A stretch of 64,000 bases of DNA from Nemorincola sp044225795 (lineage in GTDB: Bacteria > Bacteroidota > Bacteroidia > Chitinophagales > Chitinophagaceae), in assembly GCA_044225795.1 (NCBI GenBank), contig JBGAIF010000005.1:124001-188000 (forward strand), in the 5' to 3' direction. Positions 1 through 8,081 of this stretch are shown piece by piece. The position numbers were made by a program, and so were the translations under genes. The notes beneath the pieces are model-generated. The model ran no database searches. It worked only from the letters and a program-made list of their open reading frames with translations, and had not been told where the DNA came from. Positions within the stretch are counted from its first letter, which is position 1; each line of letters opens with the position of its first letter.

Positions 1-240
1 AGAACAACGATCGTTCTTGGAAACGACCGTGGCGACATACTTATGCGGCAGATAGCCGGCGCACTGGCCCGCCGTATTTGTTTTTATGTAGGAGAAGGTG
101 ATGAAGTGAAGCAAAACGATGAATTTGGCTTTATCCGGTTCGGCTCACGTGTCGATGTGTTTTTGCCCATAGGCACCCGCGTTGATGTAAAGATCGGCGA
201 TGTAGTTAAGGGCGGGGTGACTGTTTTGGCACATTATTAA
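1..240 (+). CDS. psd: Phosphatidylserine decarboxylase, C-terminal part (5' end outside window)
   Basis: The reading frame is open from base 1 and stops at 238-240, leaving the last 79 residues. The end contains GFIRFGSRVDVFLP, matching the short (archaeal/Bacteroidota-type) phosphatidylserine decarboxylase family. In that family the chain cleaves itself at the Gly-Ser bond of this motif, and the new N-terminal Ser becomes the pyruvoyl cofactor. The enzyme makes phosphatidylethanolamine from phosphatidylserine at the inner membrane. The remaining residues, ending in VTVLAHY, form the small alpha subunit. The N-terminal membrane segments lie outside the window, so the full length cannot be judged. 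The call rests on the motif and is fairly certain. Confidence 0.88.
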   Translation, partial: RTTIVLGNDRGDILMRQIAGALARRICFYVGEGDEVKQNDEFGFIRFGSRVDVFLPIGTRVDVKIGDVVKGGVTVLAHY

Positions 241-294
241 CAGAAATCATCTGTGAAAATGTCCTTCATCAGTCGGTTTTTGATCAAAATCCCC

Positions 295-302
295 TATTTT
301 TG
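295..302 (+). promoter_or_regulatory. -7 promoter box (TATTTTTG) for the small Cys-rich gene
   Basis: The sequence matches the Bacteroidota -7 consensus TAnnTTTG and ends 22 bases before the ATG at 325. No well-spaced -33 TTTG box was found, so this is a motif match only. Confidence 0.4.
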
Positions 303-324
303 TTATCCTAAAAAATTGCATACA

Positions 325-528
325 ATGAAAAAACTCACTTTATTCGTAGTAGCTGCCATGATGATAGCTGGCGGTGCGTTTGCAGAAGGTAAGTCTTGCT
401 GCAAGAAAGGCGCAAAATGCACTAAGGAATCAGCTTGCTGCAAAGACAAGAAGAACTGCAAACACGAGTGCTCTAAGGACAAGGAAGCTAACAAGCCTAC
501 AACTGAAGCTCCTAAGAAAACTTCGTAA
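325..528 (+). CDS. Small secreted Cys/Lys-rich protein
   Basis: This is a 67-residue protein with a clear Sec signal peptide (MKKLTLFVVAAMMIAGGAFA, cleavage near residue 20). The mature part of about 47 residues has seven Cys, including two CC pairs (KSCCKK, SACCKD), and many Lys. An in-frame ATG at 253 also exists, but the ATG at 325 gives the textbook signal peptide and lies just downstream of a -7 box, so it was chosen. No known family was recognised. The Cys pattern could bind metal or form disulfides in the periplasm; that is inference. A similar secreted Cys-rich protein lies at 62535-62771. A strong hairpin terminator follows. Confidence 0.72.
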   Translation: MKKLTLFVVAAMMIAGGAFAEGKSCCKKGAKCTKESACCKDKKNCKHECSKDKEANKPTTEAPKKTS

Positions 529-550
529 GCAACATATTTGCTATGAGAAG

Positions 551-574
551 CCCGGCTATATGCCGGGTTTTTTT
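551..574 (+). terminator. Rho-independent terminator
   Basis: The stem cccggc/gccggg (551-556 with 562-567) is followed by a run of T, 22 bases after the stop of the small Cys-rich gene. Confidence 0.8.
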
Positions 575-576
575 AT

Positions 577-611
577 TAAAAAAGCCCCCCGGTTGACACG
601 TTTCGGGGGGC
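577..611 (-). terminator. Rho-independent terminator for the outer-membrane receptor gene
   Basis: The G/C stem gcccccc (584-590) pairs with ggggggc (605-611). On the minus strand it is followed by a T run (A run 577-583 on the plus strand). It lies 50 bases after the stop of the minus-strand receptor gene. Confidence 0.8.
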
Positions 612-661
612 GAGCTGTAACAGATACAGCTTCATTTGCTATGGTCAGGAGGGAATTATCT

Positions 662-3103
662 TTATGCGCCCTGTCCGGCACGTTGCTTTTCATCTTCTGC
701 TCCTCCGCTATGCTTCATTACAGGCGGCACTGTCCTTTTACCAAAGCGGTAGGTGAATGATATGCTGGCCTGCCTGGTGTCCCTGACGGCAACAAACGAC
801 TCCACATAGTCAGCGTAGTATGATGTGGCCGCCGGGTACCCGTGCCGGAAGATATCGGTCACATTGAGCTTCAGCGTTGCTTTTTTATTGAATAGGTTCT
901 TCTGCACCCCGGCATTAAGCATCCATGTAGGACGAAGGACCATATACCCATATACCTGTGGGGCCTGGTAGTTGAAACTGAGTTCCCCCGACCAGTTCAT
1001 TGGTAGCAGGAAGGTATTGGTGGTATTGATATCAAATGTCGTATTCCCCTTGTTGAGATAGGTGCCCGCAATATTGCCTGTATAATTAGCATAGTAAACG
1101 TTCCCGTTGGTGATATTGTTCCACCACTTGGTCAGCTTTAGTTGGTAAGAACCCGATAGCCCGTACCACGACATGCTGGTAAGGTTCTTGTTCGTTTGCA
1201 CTGTCACTTTTGCTTCTGTTTCACTCGGTTGTATCACCTCGGTTATAGGGTTAGTGGTATAGACGTAGCTTAATGTTGTGATCAGGCGTTGTTTATACAC
1301 ATGGGAGAGTTCAAACGAATATGCGAGCGCGGGTTGCAGGTATGGAAAACCTTCCGTGTAAGTGGTCGGGTCCAGGTAATATTTGAACGGGTTGAGCTGC
1401 TGGTAACTCGGGCGGGTGACGCGTCTGCTCAGGGTCAGCCCCAGATCATTGTTGGCATCAATATGCCGCTGAACAGCGCCACTCGGAAACAGGTTGATAT
1501 AATTCCTGTTGAATGAAGTGTCTGCTGTCTTATTGGTGCCCCTGGCAACGGTCTGCTCGGCACGTAATCCCAACTGTGTGCTCCATTTACTCCGGTCCAG
1601 GTTATAGTTCACATACCCCGCGTTGATATGCTCCTCGTAGATAAAGTGGTCTGTCTTGGAGGCATCCGGCAGATATACGCCTCCGATAACATTGTAAAAT
1701 CTCGGGTTGTTGTCCGCGATTACATAACTGGCTTTTATTCCGGTCTCAAACCTTGCATTGTTTTTCAGTGGGTGTAAATAATCTGCCTTCACAGAAGATA
1801 TTTGTGTGATGCCAGATTTCTCTCCATGCAGCACATCCGGTGAATGTAATGTAGCGCCGGTCATATCTGTGTATATGGTGGTGTAGTCCTGGTGGCCCCA
1901 ATTTGTGTATCCTGCATGATCCACATCCACAGATATTGACTTGCCCGTGCTATCAAATGTGTGCCGCATATTCAGATTCACCGCGCCATTATTAAAGTGA
2001 TTGGGAGCATCGCTTTTCGTGTTGAAATGAGAAACGGTTTTCTGGCTTGCGGAGTCTATGACATCTGCCTTGTTATTCCCGGTGGCATACCAGGTAAAGT
2101 AGCTGCCCGTAAGCACCGCGCCGATGGTCGTCTTCTTTGAGAGCGTGTAGTCCACGCCCACATTACCGGTTCCGTTCACAAACCTGTTGATGAAATAATT
2201 ATCCTGCACATAAGCACCCGAGAACACACCGCCGGAATAGAACCTCCGGTCCAGCATCAATCGGTTAAATCCGGTTCTTGAAGATTCATTGAACCCCGCA
2301 AATACATTGACGCGTTTATTGCGGTAGTTCATACTGAATCCCCCGCTACCCTTGCCATACACACCCTGGGCATAGGTTCCGTTCACACTGCCATTGAGCC
2401 CCGTCTTCTTATCCTTCTTCATCTTGATGTCTATTATGCCCGCAGTGCCCGCCGCATCATATTTCGCGGACGGATTGGAGATGAGCTCTATGGTCTCCAC
2501 ACTGTTTGATGGCATACTTTTCAGCAGCGCGGCAAGATCGGCACCGGTCATTGGTTGTATCTTTCCGTTGATCATCACATTGACTCCCTGCTTACCTTTC
2601 AGGCTGATATTGTCACTCTGATCCACGTTAACTCCGGGCGAATGCGACAGTACGTCCATTACAGACCCTCCTGCACTTACAATGCTGTTCTCTACATTCA
2701 CAACGATCTTATCTGCACGTACTTCTACAAACTGTTTTTGTCCGCGCACGGCCACTTCTTTCAGCGTATTATCTGCCTGCGCCAGGACAATATCCGGCAT
2801 CGTCACCTGCGCATCTCCGATTAAGAAATTATCTGTCCGTTCCTGTTTGTACCCCATCAGCATCGTTTTTATGAAGTAGGTTCCCGAACCAACCGGGGTG
2901 AGATCATACTCACCCTTTTCATTGGTCAGCTCGCTCTTCATGAGCGCAGAATCGGAGGATCTTACCAACAGCACACTGGCAAATGGCACAGGCATTCCGG
3001 CATCAGACAATATTCTTCCCGACACGCTGCCCGTGCGGGCTGCAGCCATTTGTGAAACACCAAAAAGGATCAGGAATAAAGTGCCGAAAGCATGTCTGGT
3101 CAT
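662..3103 (-). CDS. TonB-dependent-receptor-like outer-membrane beta-barrel protein
   Basis: The 813-residue product has a signal peptide (residues 1-22), a carboxypeptidase-regulatory-like domain (about 24-108, GSVSGRILSDAGMPVPFASV), a plug domain (about 115-230, with VMDVLSHSPGVNV and NGKIQPM) and a long beta-barrel to the end. This order matches the Bacteroidota outer-membrane barrel family related to SusC and TonB receptors. These proteins sit in the outer membrane and move or sense a ligand. No SusD partner lies next to it, so a glycan-utilisation locus is not supported and the substrate is unknown. It is divergent from a two-component system at 3243-6896, which may control it. There is an intact stop and a strong terminator, and no sign of damage. 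Confidence 0.88.
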   Translation of the reverse strand: MTRHAFGTLFLILFGVSQMAAARTGSVSGRILSDAGMPVPFASVLLVRSSDSALMKSELTNEKGEYDLTPVGSGTYFIKTMLMGYKQERTDNFLIGDAQVTMPDIVLAQADNTLKEVAVRGQKQFVEVRADKIVVNVENSIVSAGGSVMDVLSHSPGVNVDQSDNISLKGKQGVNVMINGKIQPMTGADLAALLKSMPSNSVETIELISNPSAKYDAAGTAGIIDIKMKKDKKTGLNGSVNGTYAQGVYGKGSGGFSMNYRNKRVNVFAGFNESSRTGFNRLMLDRRFYSGGVFSGAYVQDNYFINRFVNGTGNVGVDYTLSKKTTIGAVLTGSYFTWYATGNNKADVIDSASQKTVSHFNTKSDAPNHFNNGAVNLNMRHTFDSTGKSISVDVDHAGYTNWGHQDYTTIYTDMTGATLHSPDVLHGEKSGITQISSVKADYLHPLKNNARFETGIKASYVIADNNPRFYNVIGGVYLPDASKTDHFIYEEHINAGYVNYNLDRSKWSTQLGLRAEQTVARGTNKTADTSFNRNYINLFPSGAVQRHIDANNDLGLTLSRRVTRPSYQQLNPFKYYLDPTTYTEGFPYLQPALAYSFELSHVYKQRLITTLSYVYTTNPITEVIQPSETEAKVTVQTNKNLTSMSWYGLSGSYQLKLTKWWNNITNGNVYYANYTGNIAGTYLNKGNTTFDINTTNTFLLPMNWSGELSFNYQAPQVYGYMVLRPTWMLNAGVQKNLFNKKATLKLNVTDIFRHGYPAATSYYADYVESFVAVRDTRQASISFTYRFGKRTVPPVMKHSGGAEDEKQRAGQGA

Positions 3104-3152
3104 TACAGGAGGTTTGATAGGGTAAATGTATCAGTGACAGGTACGTCTGCTT

Positions 3153-3171
3153 TCACCCGTGATGGGTGATT
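3153..3171. promoter_or_regulatory. Palindromic site between receptor and sensor kinase genes
   Basis: TCACCC and GGGTGA, five bases apart, form an inverted repeat in the 139-base divergent intergenic region. It could be an operator for the response regulator encoded at 6264-6896 or another regulator. The site is seen directly; the role is inferred. Confidence 0.35.
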
Positions 3172-3242
3172 TACAAAACCCTAACATAAAATCATACTTA
3201 CTGCTGCATGAATAGTCGGATATAGGTTAATTTCACAGTGCA

Positions 3243-6218
3243 ATGAGGCTCCGGTTATATATAGCAGATCATTTCCTGGCAGGCATCCTTTCGGGTTTTG
3301 CATTATGCATGTTGCCCATGCTGTCCTTTAGCCAGCGTGTACCGTTTCATAACCTGAGTGTGGATGACGGGCTTATACAGTCGCAGGCCAAATGCCTGGC
3401 ACAGGACAGAACGGGCAACCTGTGGATCGGAACACTTGGCGGCCTCTCCCGCTACGACGGCAAAACATTCACCAACTATACGGTCAGAAATGGCTTGCTC
3501 AATAATATCGTGAACGCTATAGCTGTTGACGCTCAGAATAATATCTGGATCAGTGGTCCGTCGGGGGTTTCGCAGTTCAATGGCCGATCATTCTCACATT
3601 ATACGGTGCAGCAACAAACAGTACGCACTGTATTCACGGCACAGCAACTGACAGTAGTTCATGATACAGTATGGTGGCGTAATAAGGGCGAAGTATATTA
3701 TATCTCCGGTGGCAAGATCAAATACTTCAAAACTCCGGGGAAAGCCGCCTCGGCATCTGCGATCCTGGTTGATAAAAGCGATCTTTGGGTGGCAAAAGAT
3801 GATACATTGTATCACTGCCATAACAACAAGTGGGATACGATCACATTTTCGGCAAGTACCACAGACAGGAACCCGGGCATCCTGAATATCTATAAAGAAC
3901 ATAACGGCACCCTGTGGGCCGGTACAAACCGAGGTCTCTACAAGGTGGTCGGTGGTCATCTTATGGAGCATCATATAGGAGATGCGGAGAATGGCTTCTA
4001 CCCTGCCATATTCTGTATCACACAGGACCCTTCCGGTGCGCTGTGGCTGGGCATAGGAAATGGCGCGCTGAAGCTATCCGCTACGGGTGTGCAGATATAC
4101 AACAAACGAAACGGGCTGAGCGACAATTTTGTGAATGACATGCTCACCGATGCAGAAGGTAATATATGGATGGCAACAGATGGGCAGGGAATTTACAGGC
4201 ACTCGGGGACCCGGTTCACGGTTCTTGACGAGACCATGGGCTTGCCGAGCGCTCAGGTGATGAGCATTGCCACCAACCGAAGGGACTCACTTTTCCTCGG
4301 CACACTGGATGCCGGGTTGTTTGTCTTTAAAGATGGAAAGGTTAGTCCGCTATCCTTTCCCGAAGGGCCGGCCCCGTCTGTTTATTCTTTGTGCTATGCG
4401 CACGATTCCAGGTTGTGGATCGGCACACGGAACCTTGGCCTGTGGTGTTATGCCGGCAATACCTTTAGACAGTTCACAGCCCCGGACCGGGGATTTCCAT
4501 CAAACAACATTACCAGCCTTTATGAGGATAGGGAACATCGGTTGTGGATAGGGTTCATCAACGGCGCCATGCTCTATCAGCACGACAGCTTTAAAGTACT
4601 GCCAATAAAGGACACTACAGTACTATCATTCCTTACCATTGGCAATGACAGCACGCTCATCGTTACTGAAAACAGCCTGTTGTTATGTGTGGATGGTTTT
4701 GTTTCGCCATTCCGCACTAACCCGCAGGTAGATAGCTCTGCAATTAAATGTATTGCCCGCCAGGGACAATATCTGTGGCTGGGCAGCAGTGACAATGGCG
4801 TCATACGTTATGATATGTCGTCCCGGAAAAGTGTGATGATCAACAAAAGCAATGGCCTTCGTTCAGATTTCATCTACAACATTGTTATAGACAACGATGG
4901 TGATGTATGGGTCGGCACAGGGTTCGGTATTCATCGCATCCATATGAACGACAAAGATGAACCCCATGTCTCGTTCTATGGCAGGCAGCAGGGTATTACC
5001 GGCATGGAGAGCAATATCAACTCTGTACTGAAGCTCCCAGATGGTGGCATCTGGTTTGGCACCACAAATGGCGCCATCCACTACTTGCCGCACAGCACAG
5101 TCATCACTTCAGCTCCTCGTAGCATCATACTGCAGTCCGTGAAGCTAACGGGCGAAAGTACCATTGAAAAGAAATGGTACGACAGCACCGACAACTGGTA
5201 CGGCATACCGTACCACCTGCGCCTCCCTTATCAGAAAAATAATATCTCATTCACATTCCAGGCGGTAACGCTTAACGGCACGCAACAAGTACTGTATCGT
5301 TATCACCTCGATGGACTGGAAACACCCTGGTCAGACTGGTCGGTCAACAACGCTGTTGCCTATTCCGCGCTTCCGCCCGGTAAGTACATTTTCAGGATAC
5401 AATGCAAAAGCGCGGAAGGTGCCTCAGCTCCTGAACTGACCTACCCTTTTGAGATCATCACGCCATACCACAAAACGAAGTGGTTTAGGTATTCGATCCT
5501 TATCGCTTGCCTGCTCACCGGCATTCTGCTTCAGTACCTATTCAACAACAGGAAGCAGCGCAGGCTGGAACTGCTCGAAAAACTGCGCCGGGAAGAGCAG
5601 GCTAAGATACGTTTGCGTACGGCAGAAGATTTTCATGACGAGATAGGGAATAAACTTACCCGTATCAATGTACTGACCAATGTGCTGAAGACCAAGATAC
5701 CTCCCACTCCTGATACACTGCGCATACTCGGGCAAATAGAGGAGAATACCTCCCAGCTTTATGGTGGCACCCGCGATATCCTCTGGTCTCTGAAACCCGC
5801 CAATGACAACCTCTACGAGATATTGCATCGCATCCGCGATTTTGGAAATGATCTCTTCCAGGACACCGATGTCAGGTTCTCCTTCTCAGGCACAGAAGAG
5901 AAATGGAGAAATTTTCGCCTGCCTATGGATATGAGCCGCAACCTGATCATGATATTCAAAGAGGCGCTGAACAATACCCTGAAATATGCAAAGGCCACTG
6001 AGGTATCTCTGGAGGTGAACATCAAAAACCGGAACCAGCTCAGTATCGTATTGAAAGACAATGGTTCTGGTTTCGACATCCAGACCATTAAAAAGGGAAA
6101 TGGCCTCAACAATATGCAGGTAAGGGCTGCGCGACTGAACGGAAAACTGTATGTTGATTCACGTACCGGTAAGGGAACGATCATTACCCTGAACTTCAAA
6201 ATACCCCAAAACAAGTGA
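3243..6218 (+). CDS. Sensor histidine kinase with periplasmic beta-propeller (Reg_prop/Y_Y_Y/HisKA_3)
   Basis: The 991-residue product has an N-terminal signal anchor. A long run of two-component-regulator propeller repeats follows (residues about 35-620; recurring LWIGT/WIGTxxGL motifs), then a Y_Y_Y domain (about 650-735). One transmembrane helix lies at about 748-767, followed by a short coiled coil, a HisKA_3 dimerisation domain with FHDEIGNKL (His798 the likely phosphorylated residue), and an HATPase domain (about 900-991, N box KEALNNTLKYA, G box DNGSGF). The layout resembles Bacteroidota sensors that bind a ligand in the periplasm, but here the receiver and DNA-binding parts are a separate protein rather than fused. 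The cognate regulator starts 45 bases downstream. The ligand is unknown; the neighbouring divergent outer-membrane barrel may transport it. Confidence 0.92.
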   Translation: MRLRLYIADHFLAGILSGFALCMLPMLSFSQRVPFHNLSVDDGLIQSQAKCLAQDRTGNLWIGTLGGLSRYDGKTFTNYTVRNGLLNNIVNAIAVDAQNNIWISGPSGVSQFNGRSFSHYTVQQQTVRTVFTAQQLTVVHDTVWWRNKGEVYYISGGKIKYFKTPGKAASASAILVDKSDLWVAKDDTLYHCHNNKWDTITFSASTTDRNPGILNIYKEHNGTLWAGTNRGLYKVVGGHLMEHHIGDAENGFYPAIFCITQDPSGALWLGIGNGALKLSATGVQIYNKRNGLSDNFVNDMLTDAEGNIWMATDGQGIYRHSGTRFTVLDETMGLPSAQVMSIATNRRDSLFLGTLDAGLFVFKDGKVSPLSFPEGPAPSVYSLCYAHDSRLWIGTRNLGLWCYAGNTFRQFTAPDRGFPSNNITSLYEDREHRLWIGFINGAMLYQHDSFKVLPIKDTTVLSFLTIGNDSTLIVTENSLLLCVDGFVSPFRTNPQVDSSAIKCIARQGQYLWLGSSDNGVIRYDMSSRKSVMINKSNGLRSDFIYNIVIDNDGDVWVGTGFGIHRIHMNDKDEPHVSFYGRQQGITGMESNINSVLKLPDGGIWFGTTNGAIHYLPHSTVITSAPRSIILQSVKLTGESTIEKKWYDSTDNWYGIPYHLRLPYQKNNISFTFQAVTLNGTQQVLYRYHLDGLETPWSDWSVNNAVAYSALPPGKYIFRIQCKSAEGASAPELTYPFEIITPYHKTKWFRYSILIACLLTGILLQYLFNNRKQRRLELLEKLRREEQAKIRLRTAEDFHDEIGNKLTRINVLTNVLKTKIPPTPDTLRILGQIEENTSQLYGGTRDILWSLKPANDNLYEILHRIRDFGNDLFQDTDVRFSFSGTEEKWRNFRLPMDMSRNLIMIFKEALNNTLKYAKATEVSLEVNIKNRNQLSIVLKDNGSGFDIQTIKKGNGLNNMQVRAARLNGKLYVDSRTGKGTIITLNFKIPQNK

Positions 6219-6263
6219 TATTCTGTGCTGTAAATTCAGGAACTTTACTATAAATGGCGATAT

Positions 6264-6896
6264 ATGAAACGCGACCTGGATATACGTGTAGCTATCATTG
6301 AAGATGATGAGACCATTCGGGAAGGATATGCCTTTCTCATTGGCAATACCTCTGGTTATAAGATCGTAGGAACCTACCCGTCCTGCGAAGAAGCATTGAA
6401 AAAGATCGCCAATGACGATCCCGATGTTATTCTGCTCGATGTGGAGCTTCCCGGTATATCCGGTGTGGAAGCGCTGCCTAAGTTCAAGAAACTGCTGCCG
6501 GAGACACACATACTCATTCTTACCGTTTATGAACAGGAAATGCTCATCTTCAGGGCCCTCGGCAACGGTGCTTCAGGATATCTTACAAAAAATACACCTC
6601 CCGAGAAGATAGTGGCCGCGATACATGAGGTAATGGAAGGTGGCGGGCCTATGAGCGCCAACATTGCGCGTATGGTCATCTCTTCCTTTAAGCGCAACGA
6701 ATCTACCCCGCTCACTCGCAGAGAAACAGAGATCCTCGAACAGATTGCTACCGGCAAGAGCCGCAAGCGGATTGCCGAAGAACTGTTCATTGACTTAGAA
6801 ACGGTCAAATCTCACATCAAGAATATCTACCACAAACTGGATGTGCACTCCAAGGCCGATGCCATAAAAACTGCCAAAGACAACAAGTTCATATAA
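6264..6896 (+). CDS. NarL/LuxR-family response regulator
   Basis: The 210-residue product has a receiver domain (about 7-125) with the acidic pocket EDD at 13-15, phospho-acceptor Asp59 (LLDVELPG) and conserved YLTKN lysine region. A LuxR-type helix-turn-helix follows (about 147-205, LTRRETEILEQIATG, TVKSHIKNIYHKLDV). It is encoded 45 bases after a HisKA_3 kinase, the kinase class that normally pairs with NarL-type regulators, so the two very likely form one pathway. Its targets are unknown; the divergent receptor gene is the simplest candidate. It ends in a perfect 17-bp hairpin shared with the convergent gene. Confidence 0.94.
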   Translation: MKRDLDIRVAIIEDDETIREGYAFLIGNTSGYKIVGTYPSCEEALKKIANDDPDVILLDVELPGISGVEALPKFKKLLPETHILILTVYEQEMLIFRALGNGASGYLTKNTPPEKIVAAIHEVMEGGGPMSANIARMVISSFKRNESTPLTRRETEILEQIATGKSRKRIAEELFIDLETVKSHIKNIYHKLDVHSKADAIKTAKDNKFI

Positions 6897-6931
6897 AAGG
6901 GAAGGAGGAATATTATTCCTCCTTCCCTTTT
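6895..6931. terminator. Bidirectional terminator, perfect 17-bp inverted repeat
   Basis: Bases 6895-6911 pair without mismatch with 6915-6931, leaving a three-base loop. T or A runs flank both sides, so it can end both the response regulator gene (+) and the RHH gene (-), whose stop codon falls inside the hairpin. Confidence 0.88.
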
Positions 6932-7092
6932 ACTTTCTCATTCTTTTTTCTTCCTGCTTTCTTTAGCGCCGCGTCTATGATCCATTCTATCTGCCCGTTC
7001 ACACTACGAAACTCGTCCGCAGACCACTTTTCCAGGGCCTTATAGACATCTTCATCCAGTCTCAGAACAAATGTTTTCTTTGCTGCCGCCAC
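6913..7092 (-). CDS. Arc-like ribbon-helix-helix DNA-binding protein (59 aa)
   Basis: This small gene was found by translating the minus strand after the SPFH gene. Starting from GTG at 7092, the product begins MAAAKKTFVLRLDEDVYKAL and continues with EKW, FRSVNGQIEWIIDAALKK and a basic tail. The beta strand TFVLRL followed by two helices with the FRSVNGQIEW turn is the pattern of Arc/MetJ-type repressors. The frame opens only just upstream inside the SPFH coding end, and no ATG is available, so GTG with a purine-rich AAGAAG leader is the best start. It begins seven bases after the SPFH stop and is surely co-transcribed with it. It may bind the tandem palindromes at 7985-8006 and repress its own operon; that is inference. 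Confidence 0.8.
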   Translation of the reverse strand: MAAAKKTFVLRLDEDVYKALEKWSADEFRSVNGQIEWIIDAALKKAGRKKNEKVKGKEE

Positions 7093-7099
7093 TTCTTCT

Positions 7100-7969
7100 T
7101 TATTGATATAATGAGCCGGTATTCAGTACGGGTTGCGCCGCTTTCTCTCCACATAATACAACCATCAGGTTACTGACCATGGTTGCTTTCTTCTCCTCGT
7201 CCAGTTGCACTATTTCCTTCTTGCTCAGTTGTTCCAGGGCCAGCTCCACCATGCCCACTGCGCCTTCTACTATTTTGAAACGGGCGGCCACTATTGCCGA
7301 TGCCTGCTGTCTTTGCAGCATTGCGCCGGCTATCTCTTGCGCGTATGCCAGGTGGCTGATCCTCGCTTCCTTGGTAACAATACCCGCTGTCTCCAGGCGC
7401 TCATTAAGTTCCTCACGCAATATTTCATTGATCTTCGCGCCTCCATCACGCAGTGTCAGCGTCGCTGTTTCGTCTTCAATATTGTCATACGCAAACCCCA
7501 TGGTCAGTGCACGCAGTGCAGCCTCGCTCTGGTTCCGCACAAAAGCGTTATAGTCGGCCACTTCGTAAGCAGCTTTGTAGGTGTTCTCTATCTGCCACAC
7601 TACTACCGCGGCTATCTCTACGGGATTACCCATTTTATCATTCACCTTCAGTGTCGGTATCGACATATTCTGCACTCGCTGTGTCAGCTTATTCGCCGTG
7701 TAGAAAGGATTTACAAAGAATAATCCGTTGTCCTTGATCGTGCCTACATACTTGCCAAAGAGGTTCAGCACGCGGGCGTTGTTAGGCTGGTTGATCAGCA
7801 GCCCCTTCCAGATAAAAAAACAAACAACAAGACACAGTAGCGCGGGGATCACGAATATCGGGGCCTGGTTATTGGCCACATACACGATGGAGAAGATGGT
7901 TCCTGAAAAGATGAGCAGCGATAATACCAGTGCGGCATAGCCGTTAGTCGGTTTAATTACTTTTTCCAT
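7100..7969 (-). CDS. SPFH (stomatin/prohibitin-like) membrane protein
   Basis: The 289-residue product has two hydrophobic segments near the N-terminus (about 10-30 and 34-52) followed by an SPFH/band-7 domain (about 60-250, with NVTRLFGKYVGT-like region, VEIAAVVVWQIENT, and AEIAGAMLQRQQA-type coiled region). Such proteins form oligomers on membrane microdomains, with roles in membrane organisation and protease regulation. Pairing with a downstream Arc-type RHH gene, as here, appears to be a recurrent arrangement. The start ATG is preceded by a promoter whose -7 box overlaps two palindromes. The length is normal for the family and no defects are seen. The exact function is unknown. Confidence 0.88.
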   Translation of the reverse strand: MEKVIKPTNGYAALVLSLLIFSGTIFSIVYVANNQAPIFVIPALLCLVVCFFIWKGLLINQPNNARVLNLFGKYVGTIKDNGLFFVNPFYTANKLTQRVQNMSIPTLKVNDKMGNPVEIAAVVVWQIENTYKAAYEVADYNAFVRNQSEAALRALTMGFAYDNIEDETATLTLRDGGAKINEILREELNERLETAGIVTKEARISHLAYAQEIAGAMLQRQQASAIVAARFKIVEGAVGMVELALEQLSKKEIVQLDEEKKATMVSNLMVVLCGEKAAQPVLNTGSLYQ

Positions 7970-7984
7970 TTTGGTGAAAATTGT

Positions 7985-8006
7985 TTGATATCAATTTGAT
8001 ATCAAA
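7985..8006. promoter_or_regulatory. Two tandem TTGATATCAA palindromes (putative operator)
   Basis: Perfect 10-bp palindromes occupy 7985-7994 and 7996-8005, with centres 11 bp apart, about one helical turn. They lie 16 bases upstream of the SPFH start codon and overlap its -7 box. RHH repressors of the Arc/MetJ type classically bind tandem sites on one face of DNA, so autoregulation by the RHH gene product is a reasonable prediction. Confidence 0.6.
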
Positions 8007-8034
8007 AATATATTAACTGCCGGACATGGCAAAA
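8003..8034 (-). promoter_or_regulatory. Promoter of the SPFH-RHH operon (TTTTG-19 bp-TATTTTTG)
   Basis: On the minus strand a TTTTG (8030-8034) and a TATTTTTG (8003-8010) are separated by 19 bases, matching Bacteroidota -33 and -7 elements. The last bases of the -7 box fall inside the operator palindrome, so bound repressor would block it. Confidence 0.65.
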
Positions 8035-8081
8035 TTTTTCCTTTCCACAGGATCGGTTTAACAATTCCTTAGATATAGCCT

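Noticed and set aside
374..760. A 128-codon plus-strand frame over the first two terminators
   Set aside because: It crosses two hairpin terminators and overlaps two better genes in other frames.
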